DNA from: an uncultured Gilliamella sp.
GTDB lineage: Bacteria > Pseudomonadota > Gammaproteobacteria > Enterobacterales > Orbaceae
DNA: 64,000 bases
Assembly (NCBI GenBank): GCA_945271295.1
Contig: CALYPG010000002.1
Location: 1-64,000 of the forward strand
Direction: 5' to 3'
The position numbers and the translations under genes were made by a program. Under the pieces are notes generated by a model. It ran no database searches. It saw only the letters and a program-made list of their open reading frames with translations, and was not told where the DNA came from. Shown piece after piece: positions 19,316-28,641 of this stretch. The number at the start of each line of letters is the position of its first letter. Positions within the stretch are counted from its first letter, which is position 1.

Positions 19316-20251
19316 CTAAATCAATAATGCTTCCACCATCTTGGATATTGTCTCAAAATGTTGTAATGACGAATGGTGTGGGTTTAAATCCGTTTCATTA
19401 ATAACTAAATCAAAATGATAATTCTCAGTTAATGCTTTTAAAACATCATGTTCTTTTTGAAAGATCTTGCGATAACATTGTGCCAGCGTAGCAAAATCGA
19501 TTGAAGTAAATAATAATTTATTGGCAACCCGTTCTGCACTAGCTATGCGTTCTACTTGTAGCATAGCTATTTTGATATAATCTGATTCACTTAAATAACG
19601 TTGATTATGGCTTGTTGATATTTCACGCTGTATGTAATTGATATAGCCGTTAGGTACATATTGCGTATTATAAATGTTAGCAAATTGAATAGGTAGATCA
19701 TTTAATTTATATTTGCTAATAATGGCAACTTTTTTGACAAAAAAAGGTTTTGCTGCTTGAGCTATAAAAGACCAATTTTTATAAGGATTTTCACGGATTT
19801 CAGTGGCACTGATTGGCATAAATTCTCTGTCAGCATCAACAGTCACGACTGGACAATTAAAATATAGCTGATGATTTTTTACATCTTGCGATTCACTTGT
19901 AAAAATAACGGTTGGATTGATTTTATGTTCAGATAAAATGCATTTAACTCGTTCACTCCATTCTTGCCAACCGTTTGGATAATCTTTAATACCTGTTTCA
20001 TCCAAAACATGAAGATGAATATTGTAACGATCTTTGAATGTTTCTTTTAACCACGCAAAACGGTCACTAACTTGGGGTTGTTTTGGTAAGCGACTTTTAT
20101 CAAAAAGTCGTTTATCACGTACTATTTCACAACCGAGAAGGATATGCAGTTCATCTACTTGACACAACGCTTTTTCAATTAAGTAAATATGTCCACAATG
20201 TAAAGGATAAAACTTACCAAAAATTAAACCAACTTTATTGTTTGTTGCCAT
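19316..20251 (-). CDS. NadR-like NMN adenylyltransferase with degenerate kinase domain
   Basis: A 311-residue relative of NadR without the helix-turn-helix repressor domain, as in Haemophilus. The N-terminal NMN adenylyltransferase domain (1-160) looks intact: GKFYPLHCGH with HxGH at 18-21, YPNGWQEWSE at 91-100, and ISATEIR at 147-153. The C-terminal ribosylnicotinamide kinase half is eroded. The P-loop GGESSGK expected after VAII (residue 178) is replaced by SKYKLND, and the Walker B and lid regions are altered or shortened. It can probably convert NMN to NAD but not phosphorylate nicotinamide riboside (inference). The ATG at 20251 was chosen from homology. Confidence 0.85.
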   Translation of the reverse strand: MATNNKVGLIFGKFYPLHCGHIYLIEKALCQVDELHILLGCEIVRDKRLFDKSRLPKQPQVSDRFAWLKETFKDRYNIHLHVLDETGIKDYPNGWQEWSERVKCILSEHKINPTVIFTSESQDVKNHQLYFNCPVVTVDADREFMPISATEIRENPYKNWSFIAQAAKPFFVKKVAIISKYKLNDLPIQFANIYNTQYVPNGYINYIQREISTSHNQRYLSESDYIKIAMLQVERIASAERVANKLLFTSIDFATLAQCYRKIFQKEHDVLKALTENYHFDLVINETDLNPHHSSLQHFETISKMVEALLI

Positions 20252-20398
20252 AACTATTACCACTACTCTTAAGAATTTGGTATCAATGTACAGAAAAAAA
20301 ATCCATTTTCTAATCAAATGATGCTATTTGTTATACTTAATATCAAAAAATAATTTAAAGTATTTAAATTGGTTATCGATAAAAGGCAAAACAGATTT

Positions 20399-21463
20399 TT
20401 ACAATTGTAAAGCCGATAATAAAATACCCGTTGCAACTGAGATATTTAGTGCTGGCATATTGTCGTTACCTTTTAAATGAACAACTACATCAGCACAATT
20501 AGTCAGTTTCAAATTAATTTGCTGACAAATAACTAATACAATTTTTTTCTGAAATTGAATTTGATGCAATTCCCGCGAGTCAATTGACTTTACGGGACAA
20601 GGCAATAAAACCACGACTTGATAACCATATTGTTTAAATAGATCTAATGAAGCAACAAAATCATCACTTTTAATCGATTCAAGAGCTTCAATACCACCTT
20701 CTGCAACCCGCATAGCCGCACCAGTGTCAAGCAGGCTAGTTTGACGTAACATTACGCCATTAACCTTATAAAAAGCAGCGCTTCTAATTATCCCACCTAG
20801 ATTATGTGGATTACTTACATCGTCAATAGCTAAAACACAATCCTTTTTATTGCCATATTTCTCTAAATAATCTACTAATAATAAAGGGATTCGTTTTTTA
20901 ATAATTAAACACACACCACCATGGTGAGGAGTTTGAGTTAGTTTAGTAATTTGCTCACTAGTAACTACGTCATAACCTAAATGCTGTTTTATTAGCCATT
21001 CAATTACATCTTTAAACTGATAAGTCATTTCTTGCGTTATAAACATTTTTATAATTGCAGAACGCCGATGTTTAAAGACAGATTTACAACTATTTTCACT
21101 ATAAACTAATGTTTCTTCTTTTCGTTGACGATGTTCATCGTAACCAAATGTTGGCATTTGTTCATTGTCTCGTACTTTTTTTTGCCATGGCGAGGCATTT
21201 TTTACTGATGTACTATAGTGAGATTTTTCATTTTTAGATTCAACATTTGTTTTAGAATAATTAACTTTGTCTATCTCAGGCTTAAACGTTTCAATACGAT
21301 CATCATTTTTACTGTTTATTTTTGGCTTAAACTTGAAATTTCGGTTATCACGATCTTTCTTACCTTTTTTAGTTTTATTTTCTTTTGAATAGAAAGATTT
21401 CTTTGATTCGCTACTTTTAGTATAGAAAATAGTCGGACTGTTTTTTGGGTGATTCTCGCTCAT
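20399..21463 (-). CDS. yfiF: SpoU/TrmH-family RNA methyltransferase-like protein YfiF
   Basis: Aligns with E. coli YfiF (345 residues) over its length of 354. Residues 1-115 are a Lys/Asn/Ser-rich, basic, probably disordered tail. An L30e-like substrate-binding domain (about 118-200) begins at EETLVYSENSCKSVF and ends with HHGGVCLIIKKR. The SPOUT domain keeps motif 1 NPHNLGGIIRSA and motif 3 LNISVATGILL. Motif 2, usually a Gly-x-Glu type SAM loop, is here VICQQINLKL and appears degenerate. Catalysis is therefore uncertain. It may form part of the ribH-nusB-yfiF run. Confidence 0.85.
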   Translation of the reverse strand: MSENHPKNSPTIFYTKSSESKKSFYSKENKTKKGKKDRDNRNFKFKPKINSKNDDRIETFKPEIDKVNYSKTNVESKNEKSHYSTSVKNASPWQKKVRDNEQMPTFGYDEHRQRKEETLVYSENSCKSVFKHRRSAIIKMFITQEMTYQFKDVIEWLIKQHLGYDVVTSEQITKLTQTPHHGGVCLIIKKRIPLLLVDYLEKYGNKKDCVLAIDDVSNPHNLGGIIRSAAFYKVNGVMLRQTSLLDTGAAMRVAEGGIEALESIKSDDFVASLDLFKQYGYQVVVLLPCPVKSIDSRELHQIQFQKKIVLVICQQINLKLTNCADVVVHLKGNDNMPALNISVATGILLSALQL

Positions 21464-21484
21464 AGAACTCTCGCTATTACTCTG

Positions 21485-21904
21485 TTATCGGGTACGAATT
21501 GTTGGAGCAATTTTATCTAATACACCGTTTACAAATTTATGGCTATCTTCAGCACCAAACGTTTTAGTCAAATCAATTGCTTCGTTAATTACCACTTTAT
21601 AAGGTACATCTTGACGTTTCGTTAATTCATAAAGTGCAATTCTAAGTATAGCTAACTCAATTTGACCCAATTCATCAACTGAACGTTCAGTAAGGTAAGG
21701 GGCCATTTTATTATCTAAATCAATAGTGTTCTTTACTACACCATTAAGTAACTCTTTAAAATATTTAGCATCAACGCCTTTCATATCTTGTTCTGCGATA
21801 AAACTTGCTTCAACATCAACAAGATCATTTTTTGAAATCTGCCAAGAATAGATTGCTTGTACCGCACATTCTCTTGCTCGACGACGAGGATTAACTGATG
21901 CCAC
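21485..21904 (-). CDS. nusB: Transcription antitermination protein NusB
   Basis: All-helical RNA-binding partner of NusE (S10) in rRNA antitermination. It has 139 residues, as in E. coli. Characteristic stretches: [16 protein letters not shown] at the N-terminus, [35 protein letters not shown] and [10 protein letters not shown]. It begins 4 bases after the ribH stop, matching the common ribH-nusB pair. The nrdR and ribD genes that usually precede ribH are not here. Confidence 0.97.
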   Translation of the reverse strand: MASVNPRRRARECAVQAIYSWQISKNDLVDVEASFIAEQDMKGVDAKYFKELLNGVVKNTIDLDNKMAPYLTERSVDELGQIELAILRIALYELTKRQDVPYKVVINEAIDLTKTFGAEDSHKFVNGVLDKIAPTIRTR

Positions 21905-21908
21905 TAAA

Positions 21909-22379
21909 TTACTCCTTAATTGCTTTAATAATATTTAGCATTTCAAGTGCTGTTAAAGCGGCTTCAGCACCTTTATTACCCGCTTTGGTTCCTGCACGTT
22001 CAATAGCTTGTTCTATACTTTCAGTAGTTAAAATACCAAATCCGACAGGTATCGAAAATTCTAAACTTGCATTTAATAAACCCGAACTTGATTCTCCCGC
22101 GACAAAATCAAAATGAGCAGTACTACCACGAATTACTGTACCTAATGCAACAATTGCATCATATTTTTTAGATTGTGCTGCAACTTTTGTTGCTAGTGGA
22201 ATTTCATAAGCACCAGGCACCCAAATCACGCTAATGTTTTTGTTGTCTACCTGACCAATGCGAGTTAATGCATCAATAGCCCCATTTACCAAGCTATCAT
22301 TAATAAAATGATTAAAACGAGCCACGATAATTGCCACTTTAGCCTTTGGCGCAGCAACTAGCCCTTCAACTGTTTGCAT
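21909..22379 (-). CDS. ribH: 6,7-dimethyl-8-ribityllumazine synthase
   Basis: Penultimate enzyme of riboflavin synthesis, forming an icosahedral capsid in most bacteria. It has 156 residues, equal to E. coli (there called RibE). [15 protein letters not shown] at the N-terminus, [11 protein letters not shown], the [19 protein letters not shown] loop and [23 protein letters not shown] are diagnostic. AAGGAATTAAT precedes the ATG. No FMN riboswitch is seen upstream. Confidence 0.98.
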   Translation of the reverse strand: MQTVEGLVAAPKAKVAIIVARFNHFINDSLVNGAIDALTRIGQVDNKNISVIWVPGAYEIPLATKVAAQSKKYDAIVALGTVIRGSTAHFDFVAGESSSGLLNASLEFSIPVGFGILTTESIEQAIERAGTKAGNKGAEAALTALEMLNIIKAIKE

Positions 22380-22757
22380 ATTAATTCCTTGTCATTTGAT
22401 TTTAAATGCAGTTTGTTTATCTCTGTATGTGTATATATGAAAAAATTGCGATAATTGTATCATAACTTACAGGCTTATCCTATTAGCAAATAACGCTATA
22501 ACAATGATCTATTAGGCATAGAAATAAAATAGGAAAATTTGACTATTGCTAAATATATTTAGTATTGTCAATCTATTTAAAACCTTTCTGTATGTTGATT
22601 TTTCAATAAGTCATATTTAATTCACTATAATTTCTAAACTAACAATATAATAGATAGTAATTTATTAGCGTAATCGAAAAAAATTCTTTTATCACTTGCA
22701 AGTGTTTTTTAACAAACTACAATGGTTAATAAAATTTTTGTTGATGGAGTAGTATTG
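22380..22757. promoter_or_regulatory. Divergent ribH/gmhA control region with palindrome
   Basis: This 378-base AT-rich gap has no gene. It holds a perfect 14-base palindrome CTAAATATATTTAG (22549-22562), flanked by outer arms TTGAC (22539-22543) and GTCAA (22567-22571). It looks like a dimeric regulator site, but I cannot name a regulator. Promoters for both genes must lie here. Confidence 0.45.
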
Positions 22758-23345
22758 ATGTATATTGATAATATTCGGGATGAGTTAAATCAAGCCCTCG
22801 ATGTTTTGGTCAATTTTGTTTCAGATGGAAATAATCTTAAACAAATTCAAAAAGCAGCGTTATTAATTGCTAATTCATTTAAACACGGTGGTAAAGTTTT
22901 GTCATGTGGCAATGGTGGTTCCCACTGTGATGCCATGCATTTTGCTGAAGAGTTAACTGGTCGCTACCGCGACAATCGCCCTGCTTACCCAGCTATTGCT
23001 ATATCTGATGTTAGCCATATTTCTTGTGTCGGCAATGATTATGGCTTTGATTCAATTTTTTCCCGTTATGTGGAAGGTGTAGGTCAACAAGGTGATGTTT
23101 TGTTAGGTATTTCTACATCAGGGAACTCAACTAATGTTATTAAAGCAATCCATGCTGCAAAACAGAAAGGAATGAAAATAATTACCCTTACGGGTAAAGA
23201 TGGTGGAAAAATGAATGGGCTTGCTGATGTCGATATTCGTGTTCCACATTTTGGCTATGCAGATCGTGTGCAAGAAATCCATATCAAAGTTATCCATATT
23301 TTAATAATGTTAATTGAAAAAGAGATGGCCAGCGTAAATGTGTGA
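22758..23345 (+). CDS. gmhA: Sedoheptulose-7-phosphate isomerase
   Basis: First step of ADP-heptose synthesis for lipopolysaccharide. It has 195 residues. The frame extends upstream to 22722, but the ATG at 22758 has GGAG upstream and aligns with the E. coli start MY. The SIS domain is nearly identical to E. coli: [40 protein letters not shown] and TGKDGGKM. It overlaps yafJ by 8 bases; this pair is conserved in E. coli. Confidence 0.98.
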   Translation: MYIDNIRDELNQALDVLVNFVSDGNNLKQIQKAALLIANSFKHGGKVLSCGNGGSHCDAMHFAEELTGRYRDNRPAYPAIAISDVSHISCVGNDYGFDSIFSRYVEGVGQQGDVLLGISTSGNSTNVIKAIHAAKQKGMKIITLTGKDGGKMNGLADVDIRVPHFGYADRVQEIHIKVIHILIMLIEKEMASVNV

Positions 23346-24117
23346 ATTATTGGGCATGAGTGCTAATGTACCAACCGATATTTGCTTTAGCTTTACAAGT
23401 TTGGTTAAGCGTGGTGGAGACAAAGGTCCTCATAAAGATGGTTGGGGAATTACGTTTTATGAAGGCAAAGGTTGTCGTACCTTTAAAGATCCTGAGCCTT
23501 GTAGCTATTCGCCTATTGCTAAAATGGTACAAGAATACCCAATTAAATCTAAGGCTGTTATAGCTCATATTCGACAAGCTAATCGTGGCGGAGTGGCACT
23601 TGAAAATACTCATCCATTCACTCGTGAGTTATGGGGTAAAAACTGGACTTTTGCCCACAATGGACAATTAACTGATTATGAACAACTAGCAATGGGATTG
23701 TTCCAACCCGTTGGTTCAACTGATAGTGAATATGCTTTTTGTCACCTAATTAATCAATTACACCAAAAATATCCGCACAAACCAGATGATGATCTACAAT
23801 TATTTAATTATATTCAGCAATGTGCGGATGAATTAAGTCAGCTTGGAGTATTTAATATGCTGCTTTCTGATGGTCAATACGTTTTTGCATATTGTTCAAC
23901 TAATTTACATTGGATCACTAGAAGAGCGCCTTTTGGTAAAGCTAAGTTAATTGATGAAGATGTAGAAATTGATTTCCAAAAACACACTACCCCAGATGAT
24001 GTAGTTACTATTATTTCAACGTTACCACTTACTTCAAACGAAGTTTGGCATAAACTGCAAACTAGTGAGGTAATTTTATTTAAAAATGGTGAAGTTACCC
24101 AATCTTCCTTGTTTTAA
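23338..24117 (+). CDS. yafJ: Class II glutamine amidotransferase-like protein YafJ
   Basis: Ntn-type glutamine amidotransferase domain of unknown acceptor. It has 259 residues. Catalytic Cys2 follows the initiator Met (MCELLGMSA). [33 protein letters not shown] and WTFAHNGQL are class II signatures. It is translationally coupled to gmhA. It overlaps the 3' end of mdtH by 23 bases tail to tail. Confidence 0.93.
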   Translation: MCELLGMSANVPTDICFSFTSLVKRGGDKGPHKDGWGITFYEGKGCRTFKDPEPCSYSPIAKMVQEYPIKSKAVIAHIRQANRGGVALENTHPFTRELWGKNWTFAHNGQLTDYEQLAMGLFQPVGSTDSEYAFCHLINQLHQKYPHKPDDDLQLFNYIQQCADELSQLGVFNMLLSDGQYVFAYCSTNLHWITRRAPFGKAKLIDEDVEIDFQKHTTPDDVVTIISTLPLTSNEVWHKLQTSEVILFKNGEVTQSSLF

Positions 24118-25306
24118 CTCGTACCATTGGTGGCTCATCTTTAAATAGATATTGTAAATAACCAAGTGTCAATAAACCAATTGCAGTAAGTACAATCCAA
24201 GGCAGATGTGGGAAATTTATCCGCATAGCTATATCATACAACCAACCAGCGCCGGTATAACCAATAAAACCGCCTAGCGCAAGCCCTAATCGACTAAAAC
24301 CCATATAACTGCCTTTCGCTCTAGGATTAGTCAGTACAGTAGATAGTGTTTCCCGTGCCGGTTCAGCAATAATCGCACCTAAATAAAACAATGCAATTAA
24401 TGATAATAAAATTGATAGTTCGTTGGTAAAACCGATGATGATAAAACCAAATGACATCAAAAATAAACCAAATTTGAGTCGTTGATCTAGTCGGAAAAAT
24501 TTTTCGCTTAAACGCGCTAACGGATAGAGTAATAGCAATGAAATGCCAGCTTGAATAGCGTACATCCACTTCACATAACTTGGACTACCAGACACATTTG
24601 TAATGGTTAAAGGCAGCATTAACATAATTTGCACCCACAATACATAGTAACCAGTTAAAGTTAGCACATAACGTGTGAATTTTTTATCTTGCAAAACCAT
24701 TTTCATACCATTGATTATAGGCGCTTTGCCTATAGCAATATGATAAGCGGGTAAAAAGAATATATTAAACAGACCACATAAGAAGAAAATAGCAGCACCA
24801 CACCAACACACTAATTGAAAATCATAATCAATAAGAATGCCACCAATAAGAGCACCAATAACTGCCCCGGCATTATCTTGAATCATTAACAATGAAATAA
24901 ATTTACCACGTTCGTGAGGGCGGGTGAATTTGATCGTCAAGCCCATTCTTGGTGGATCAAATAATAATCCTCCCAGCGCCGAAAGTAGACAAGAAAGAAG
25001 CAACAACCATGACTCACTAGCAATGGCCATCGATACAAAGCCAATACAACGTAAAAACATGCCCCAAACAATCATTGGTTTTGCGCCAAAGCGGTCCGCT
25101 ATTGCCCCTCCTATAATCCCAAAACCTTGCTGGACAAATTGACGAAAGCCTAAGGCAAAACCAACAAATAATGCACTCCAACCCACTTGACTGACAAAAT
25201 GAGTCGAAACTAGTGGAAAAACGACATAAAATCCTAGAACAATAAATAAATTATCTAATAATAATATTCGTTTACCTGTTTTACGAATTTGTGAAGGGAT
25301 TGGCAT
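24095..25306 (-). CDS. mdtH: MFS multidrug transporter MdtH
   Basis: Twelve-helix drug:H+ antiporter-type major facilitator. It has 403 residues (E. coli MdtH 402). Closely matching stretches: [13 protein letters not shown] in loop 2-3, [46 protein letters not shown] and [15 protein letters not shown]. The start codon directly abuts the mgsA stop, so the two are probably one transcript. Confidence 0.92.
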   Translation of the reverse strand: MPIPSQIRKTGKRILLLDNLFIVLGFYVVFPLVSTHFVSQVGWSALFVGFALGFRQFVQQGFGIIGGAIADRFGAKPMIVWGMFLRCIGFVSMAIASESWLLLLSCLLSALGGLLFDPPRMGLTIKFTRPHERGKFISLLMIQDNAGAVIGALIGGILIDYDFQLVCWCGAAIFFLCGLFNIFFLPAYHIAIGKAPIINGMKMVLQDKKFTRYVLTLTGYYVLWVQIMLMLPLTITNVSGSPSYVKWMYAIQAGISLLLLYPLARLSEKFFRLDQRLKFGLFLMSFGFIIIGFTNELSILLSLIALFYLGAIIAEPARETLSTVLTNPRAKGSYMGFSRLGLALGGFIGYTGAGWLYDIAMRINFPHLPWIVLTAIGLLTLGYLQYLFKDEPPMVRVKTRKIG

Positions 25307-25765
25307 TTATTTTATCCGTTCTGCTAAATAACCTTGGTAATCAGGAATGTCAACTTCAACTTCGTTGGTAAAAATTGATGATTGGATTAACGCATTGGCG
25401 GTTGCTTGATTGGTTGCAACAGGAATATTCCATACAGTTGATAAACGTAGTAATGCTTTCACATCAGGATCGTGAGGCACTGCATTAAGAGGATCCCAAA
25501 AAAAAATAAGAATATCAATTTTCCCTTCTGCAATTAATGCACCAATTTGTTGATCTCCACCCATTGGGCCACTTAGCATTGGCGTTATATTAAGTCCTAT
25601 TTCTTTTTTAATTAAAGTACCGGTCGTTCCCGTAGCACATAAATTATGATGAGAAAGTTCTTCGCGATTTTTTTTGCACCAATTTAACAATGCATCTTTT
25701 AAATGATCATGCGCTACTAAGGCAATATTTTTCCTTGCTAACAATTTACGAGTAGTATATAGCAT
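25307..25765 (-). CDS. mgsA: Methylglyoxal synthase
   Basis: Converts dihydroxyacetone phosphate to methylglyoxal, a bypass when phosphate is scarce or sugar phosphates accumulate. It has 152 residues, exactly the E. coli length. His19 and Asp20, Asp71 in GPMGGDQQ, and Asp91, His98 and Asp101 in [11 protein letters not shown] all match functional positions. It starts an apparent mgsA-mdtH unit. Confidence 0.97.
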   Translation of the reverse strand: MLYTTRKLLARKNIALVAHDHLKDALLNWCKKNREELSHHNLCATGTTGTLIKKEIGLNITPMLSGPMGGDQQIGALIAEGKIDILIFFWDPLNAVPHDPDVKALLRLSTVWNIPVATNQATANALIQSSIFTNEVEVDIPDYQGYLAERIK

Positions 25766-25857
25766 TGTTGTTATCCTAATCCATTATTATTGTTTTAGTT
25801 TTTTAGCAGACTATCTATAAAAGTGCAAGTGATATTTAAAAATTAATAGATAATAAA

Positions 25858-25877
25858 AAAGGCACCTAAGTGCCTTT
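25858..25877 (-). terminator. Terminator after porin 1
   Basis: Arms AAAGGCAC (25858-25865) and GTGCCTTT (25870-25877) with a 4-base loop. On the minus strand the stem runs into TTTTTTATTATC, so it ends the porin transcript. Confidence 0.85.
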
Positions 25878-25899
25878 AATAATCTAAAAATAAATTTGA

Positions 25900-27048
25900 C
25901 TAGAATTGATAAATTAAACCAAGTGCCACTGTATCTTTAGTGGTTGCTTTAATTTGAGATGTACTAAATCTTTCACCATCATATAGAGCACGACGGGCAC
26001 CAATATCATCTTTATCTAACAAGTTGATTTTATAGTCAATAATTGCTTGTAGATTTTTATTAAAGTCATAAGTTAAACCGACATCAACATATTTAGCTAA
26101 ATCATTGCCTTTAAGTCCGGCGTCTCCACTTCTTGAAAAGCTTGAAGCATCTTGAACTTTATGTTGAATATAAGCAACCGAAGGGGTTAAGCGACCAATT
26201 TCAAAATCAATGCCATATTGCGCAACAAGTTCAAAACCTTTAGTTTTTAAGTCATCGGCACTTTTAGTAGTTGATGCATTGTCCCAACCGTATTTTTGTT
26301 TACCTTGCATATATAAGGCTGCTAAATAAAGATTGTCATTATCGTATTTGATACCTACAGACCATGCTTTTGCATCTTTATGACCACCAGTTTGGGCATA
26401 ACCAGCACCTACAGATAAACCAGTATCCAATACATCCCAATCTACTACTGTACCCCAAGCTTCAGCACTGTCATGACCATTACTTCGATCAGATTTATTT
26501 AGGTTCTGTGTTGAACTATTATCACCATTATCAGCATATTGTACAGCAAAACGTAATCCGTTTACTAAACCAAAGAAATCTGAATTACGGTAAGTTGCAA
26601 CAGCTTTAGTTCGATCTGTTAATGCATAAAGATCATTATTAGAAGCATCGCCACCAAATTCTGGTAACACATCAGTATAAGAGGTTAAGGTTTTTAACAC
26701 TCCGTCATTACGACCATAATCAAATGAACCAAAGTCGCCAAAATTTAAACCAGCAAAGGCATAACGAGTTTCGTTGTCTGATTTTTTCCCAGTGTTAGTT
26801 TCATATTCCCAACGACCATAGCCGGTAATGGCATCAGTAATTTGGGTTTGGCCTGACATACCAAGACGGGCAGTGGTTTTATCTCCTTCACCTGCTTGAT
26901 TATTACGATCAGTGAGATAATTTAAAGCATAAACTCGACCATAAAAGTCAACTTTATTACCATCTTTATTCCACACTTCAATAGAAGCGTTTGCTGCTCC
27001 TGCAATTAAAAGAGCAGGAATAGCGATTGCTAATAGATTACGTTTCAT
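25900..27048 (-). CDS. General trimeric porin 1 (OmpC/OmpF family)
   Basis: Sixteen-strand outer-membrane diffusion porin. It has 382 residues with signal peptide ending GAANA at residue 21 and mature start SIEVWNKDGNKVDFYGRV. LGMSGQTQITD, GYGRWEYE, RYAFAGLNFGDFGSFDYGRN, constriction-loop-like DVLPEFGGD and C-terminal Phe (LGLIYQF) are classic for the family. GAGGGTAACAAA precedes the ATG, matching the style of E. coli ompF. It is paralogous to the next porin upstream. It corresponds in position to ompF beside asnS in E. coli. Confidence 0.95.
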   Translation of the reverse strand: MKRNLLAIAIPALLIAGAANASIEVWNKDGNKVDFYGRVYALNYLTDRNNQAGEGDKTTARLGMSGQTQITDAITGYGRWEYETNTGKKSDNETRYAFAGLNFGDFGSFDYGRNDGVLKTLTSYTDVLPEFGGDASNNDLYALTDRTKAVATYRNSDFFGLVNGLRFAVQYADNGDNSSTQNLNKSDRSNGHDSAEAWGTVVDWDVLDTGLSVGAGYAQTGGHKDAKAWSVGIKYDNDNLYLAALYMQGKQKYGWDNASTTKSADDLKTKGFELVAQYGIDFEIGRLTPSVAYIQHKVQDASSFSRSGDAGLKGNDLAKYVDVGLTYDFNKNLQAIIDYKINLLDKDDIGARRALYDGERFSTSQIKATTKDTVALGLIYQF

Positions 27049-27349
27049 TTTGTTACCCTCATAGGTATTTTTTTATATAAGATGCGAACAATTTGTTCTT
27101 GATTTAATAAATAATTACTAATTGTTAGTAATTATATTATTACTTTGATATCTATTATTAACAATATACAAGATGTTATTGCTTATATTGTGGATTAACA
27201 ATAACGATTAGATAAATTCTGCGAAATTCATTTTATTTTAATACATAAAAAAAATTATTTTAAGCACGGAATGTGGTTTTTATGAAAATGAAATGTAAAA
27301 AAAATAAAAAAGGCACTAAAGTGCCTTTTTTAGATCAGATATTAAGTTA
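27049..27349. promoter_or_regulatory. Porin 1 promoter region with 11-bp palindrome arms
   Basis: This 301-base gap has no gene. It carries a perfect inverted repeat with arms ATAATTACTAA (27111-27121) and TTAGTAATTAT (27125-27135) around TTG, 63-87 bases upstream of the porin 1 start. It could be an operator or a leader hairpin. The terminator of porin 2 occupies the other end. Confidence 0.45.
27307..27330 (-). terminator. Terminator after porin 2
   Basis: Arms AAAAAGGCAC (27307-27316) and GTGCCTTTTT (27321-27330) with loop TAAA. A and T runs occur on both sides, so it could act in both directions. It is near-identical in design to the porin 1 terminator, consistent with tandem duplication. 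Confidence 0.85.
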
Positions 27350-28492
27350 TTAGAATTGGTAAATCATACCAATGCCTAACACATCTTTTGTACCTGGTTT
27401 ATTTTGTTTCTTATAACGTTGGTTCGTAGTTCTGTTCTTTGCACCCTCGTCGTCGTTATCAAGTAGATTGAATTGATATTCTATGAAAGTACTGAAGTTT
27501 TTATTTAAATCATAAGTAGCACCAACTGAAACATATTTCTCCATTGGTGAATTGAATCCGCGAGAAATATAACGATAGTTGCCTCTTACAAAATTAGCAG
27601 AATCTCTTTTTATTTTATGTTGAACATAAGCTATAGACGGAGTCAAACGACCAACTTCTAAATCGATTCCATATTGAGCAACTAATTCAAAACCTCTCAT
27701 TTTTTTATCAAGATCTTTAGTAACTCCATCTCTCCATACTGCTGTATAATAATTTTTAAACTTACTTTGGAAGTAGTTAGCTGCTAAATATAGATTATAA
27801 TTATCATATTTAAGACCAGTTGACCATGTGCTATTACGATCAGAACTACCTGCTGTTTGCGCATAACCAGCACCAGCAGTTAAGCCTGTATCAAAAATAC
27901 GCCACTGTACATTAGCACCCCACGCTTCTTTTGAACTTCCTTTGAAGCGATCTCTAGAATCAGAATTATCACCATTATCGGCATACTGTAATGCAAAACT
28001 AATATCATCAGTTAAACCGAAGAAATTATTATTACGATAAGTTGCAACAGCTTTTGTACGTTTAGATAATACATACCAGTTATTGTTAGACGCATCACCA
28101 CCAAATTCTGGTAATACATCAGTATAGGCAGTAATTGCTTTTAATACACCATCGTTACGACCATAGTCAAATGAACCAGCATCACCAAAATTTAAACCAG
28201 CAAATGCATAACGAGTTTCATCCCAAGAACCTTTACCAGTTTTGGTTTCATATTCCCAACGACCATAACCTGTGATGCTATCAGTAATTTGGGTTTGACC
28301 AGACATACCTAAACGAGCTGATGTGCCATCACCTTCATCTTTTTGTGCACGATCAGTAATATGGTTAACAGCTTTTACTCGACCATAAAAGTCAACTTTA
28401 TTACCATCTTTGTTCCATACTTCAATAGAAGCGTTTGCTGCTCCAGCTACTAAAAGCGCAGGAATAGCGATTGCTAATAGATTTCGTTTCAT
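27350..28492 (-). CDS. General trimeric porin 2 (OmpC/OmpF family)
   Basis: Paralogue of porin 1 with 380 residues. The signal peptide differs by one residue (Val for Ile), and the first 90 or so mature residues are almost the same. The extracellular loops diverge, including the stretch around RDSANFVRGNYRYISRGF. The C-terminal Phe (IGMIYQF) needed for BAM assembly is present. GAGGGTAAGAA precedes the ATG. The leader also holds a hairpin with a T run (28514-28558). A candidate antisense-type small RNA lies just upstream on the other strand. Confidence 0.95.
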   Translation of the reverse strand: MKRNLLAIAIPALLVAGAANASIEVWNKDGNKVDFYGRVKAVNHITDRAQKDEGDGTSARLGMSGQTQITDSITGYGRWEYETKTGKGSWDETRYAFAGLNFGDAGSFDYGRNDGVLKAITAYTDVLPEFGGDASNNNWYVLSKRTKAVATYRNNNFFGLTDDISFALQYADNGDNSDSRDRFKGSSKEAWGANVQWRIFDTGLTAGAGYAQTAGSSDRNSTWSTGLKYDNYNLYLAANYFQSKFKNYYTAVWRDGVTKDLDKKMRGFELVAQYGIDLEVGRLTPSIAYVQHKIKRDSANFVRGNYRYISRGFNSPMEKYVSVGATYDLNKNFSTFIEYQFNLLDNDDEGAKNRTTNQRYKKQNKPGTKDVLGIGMIYQF

Positions 28493-28513
28493 TTCTTACC
28501 CTCATGGTTATTA

Positions 28514-28558
28514 TTGTAAAAAGACACTATCCATAAATTAATGTCTTTTTTTACACAA
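28514..28558 (-). promoter_or_regulatory. Leader hairpin upstream of porin 2
   Basis: Near-complementary arms TTGTAAAAAGACA (28514-28526) and TGTCTTTTTTTACACAA (28542-28558). In the porin 2 mRNA direction the stem is followed by TTTTTACAA, so it resembles a weak attenuator. It lies 22 bases upstream of the start codon. The stem has two unpaired bases and a 15-base loop. Confidence 0.4.
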
Positions 28559-28608
28559 TGTTCATTCATCCAAAAATAATATTTTTATCTATTACTTTTT
28601 ATTTACTT

Positions 28609-28635
28609 TTTACAGTAGTGTAAATTATGTATAAA
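28609..28635 (+). promoter_or_regulatory. Possible promoter of the candidate small RNA
   Basis: TTTACA (28609-28614) and TATAAA (28630-28635) are 15 bases apart. This is acceptable but not strong for sigma-70, and AT-rich DNA gives many such matches. Confidence 0.3.
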
Positions 28636-28641
28636 TTTTTT

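Noticed and set aside
22380..22757. FMN riboswitch upstream of ribH
   Set aside because: None of the conserved RFN-element stretches is visible.
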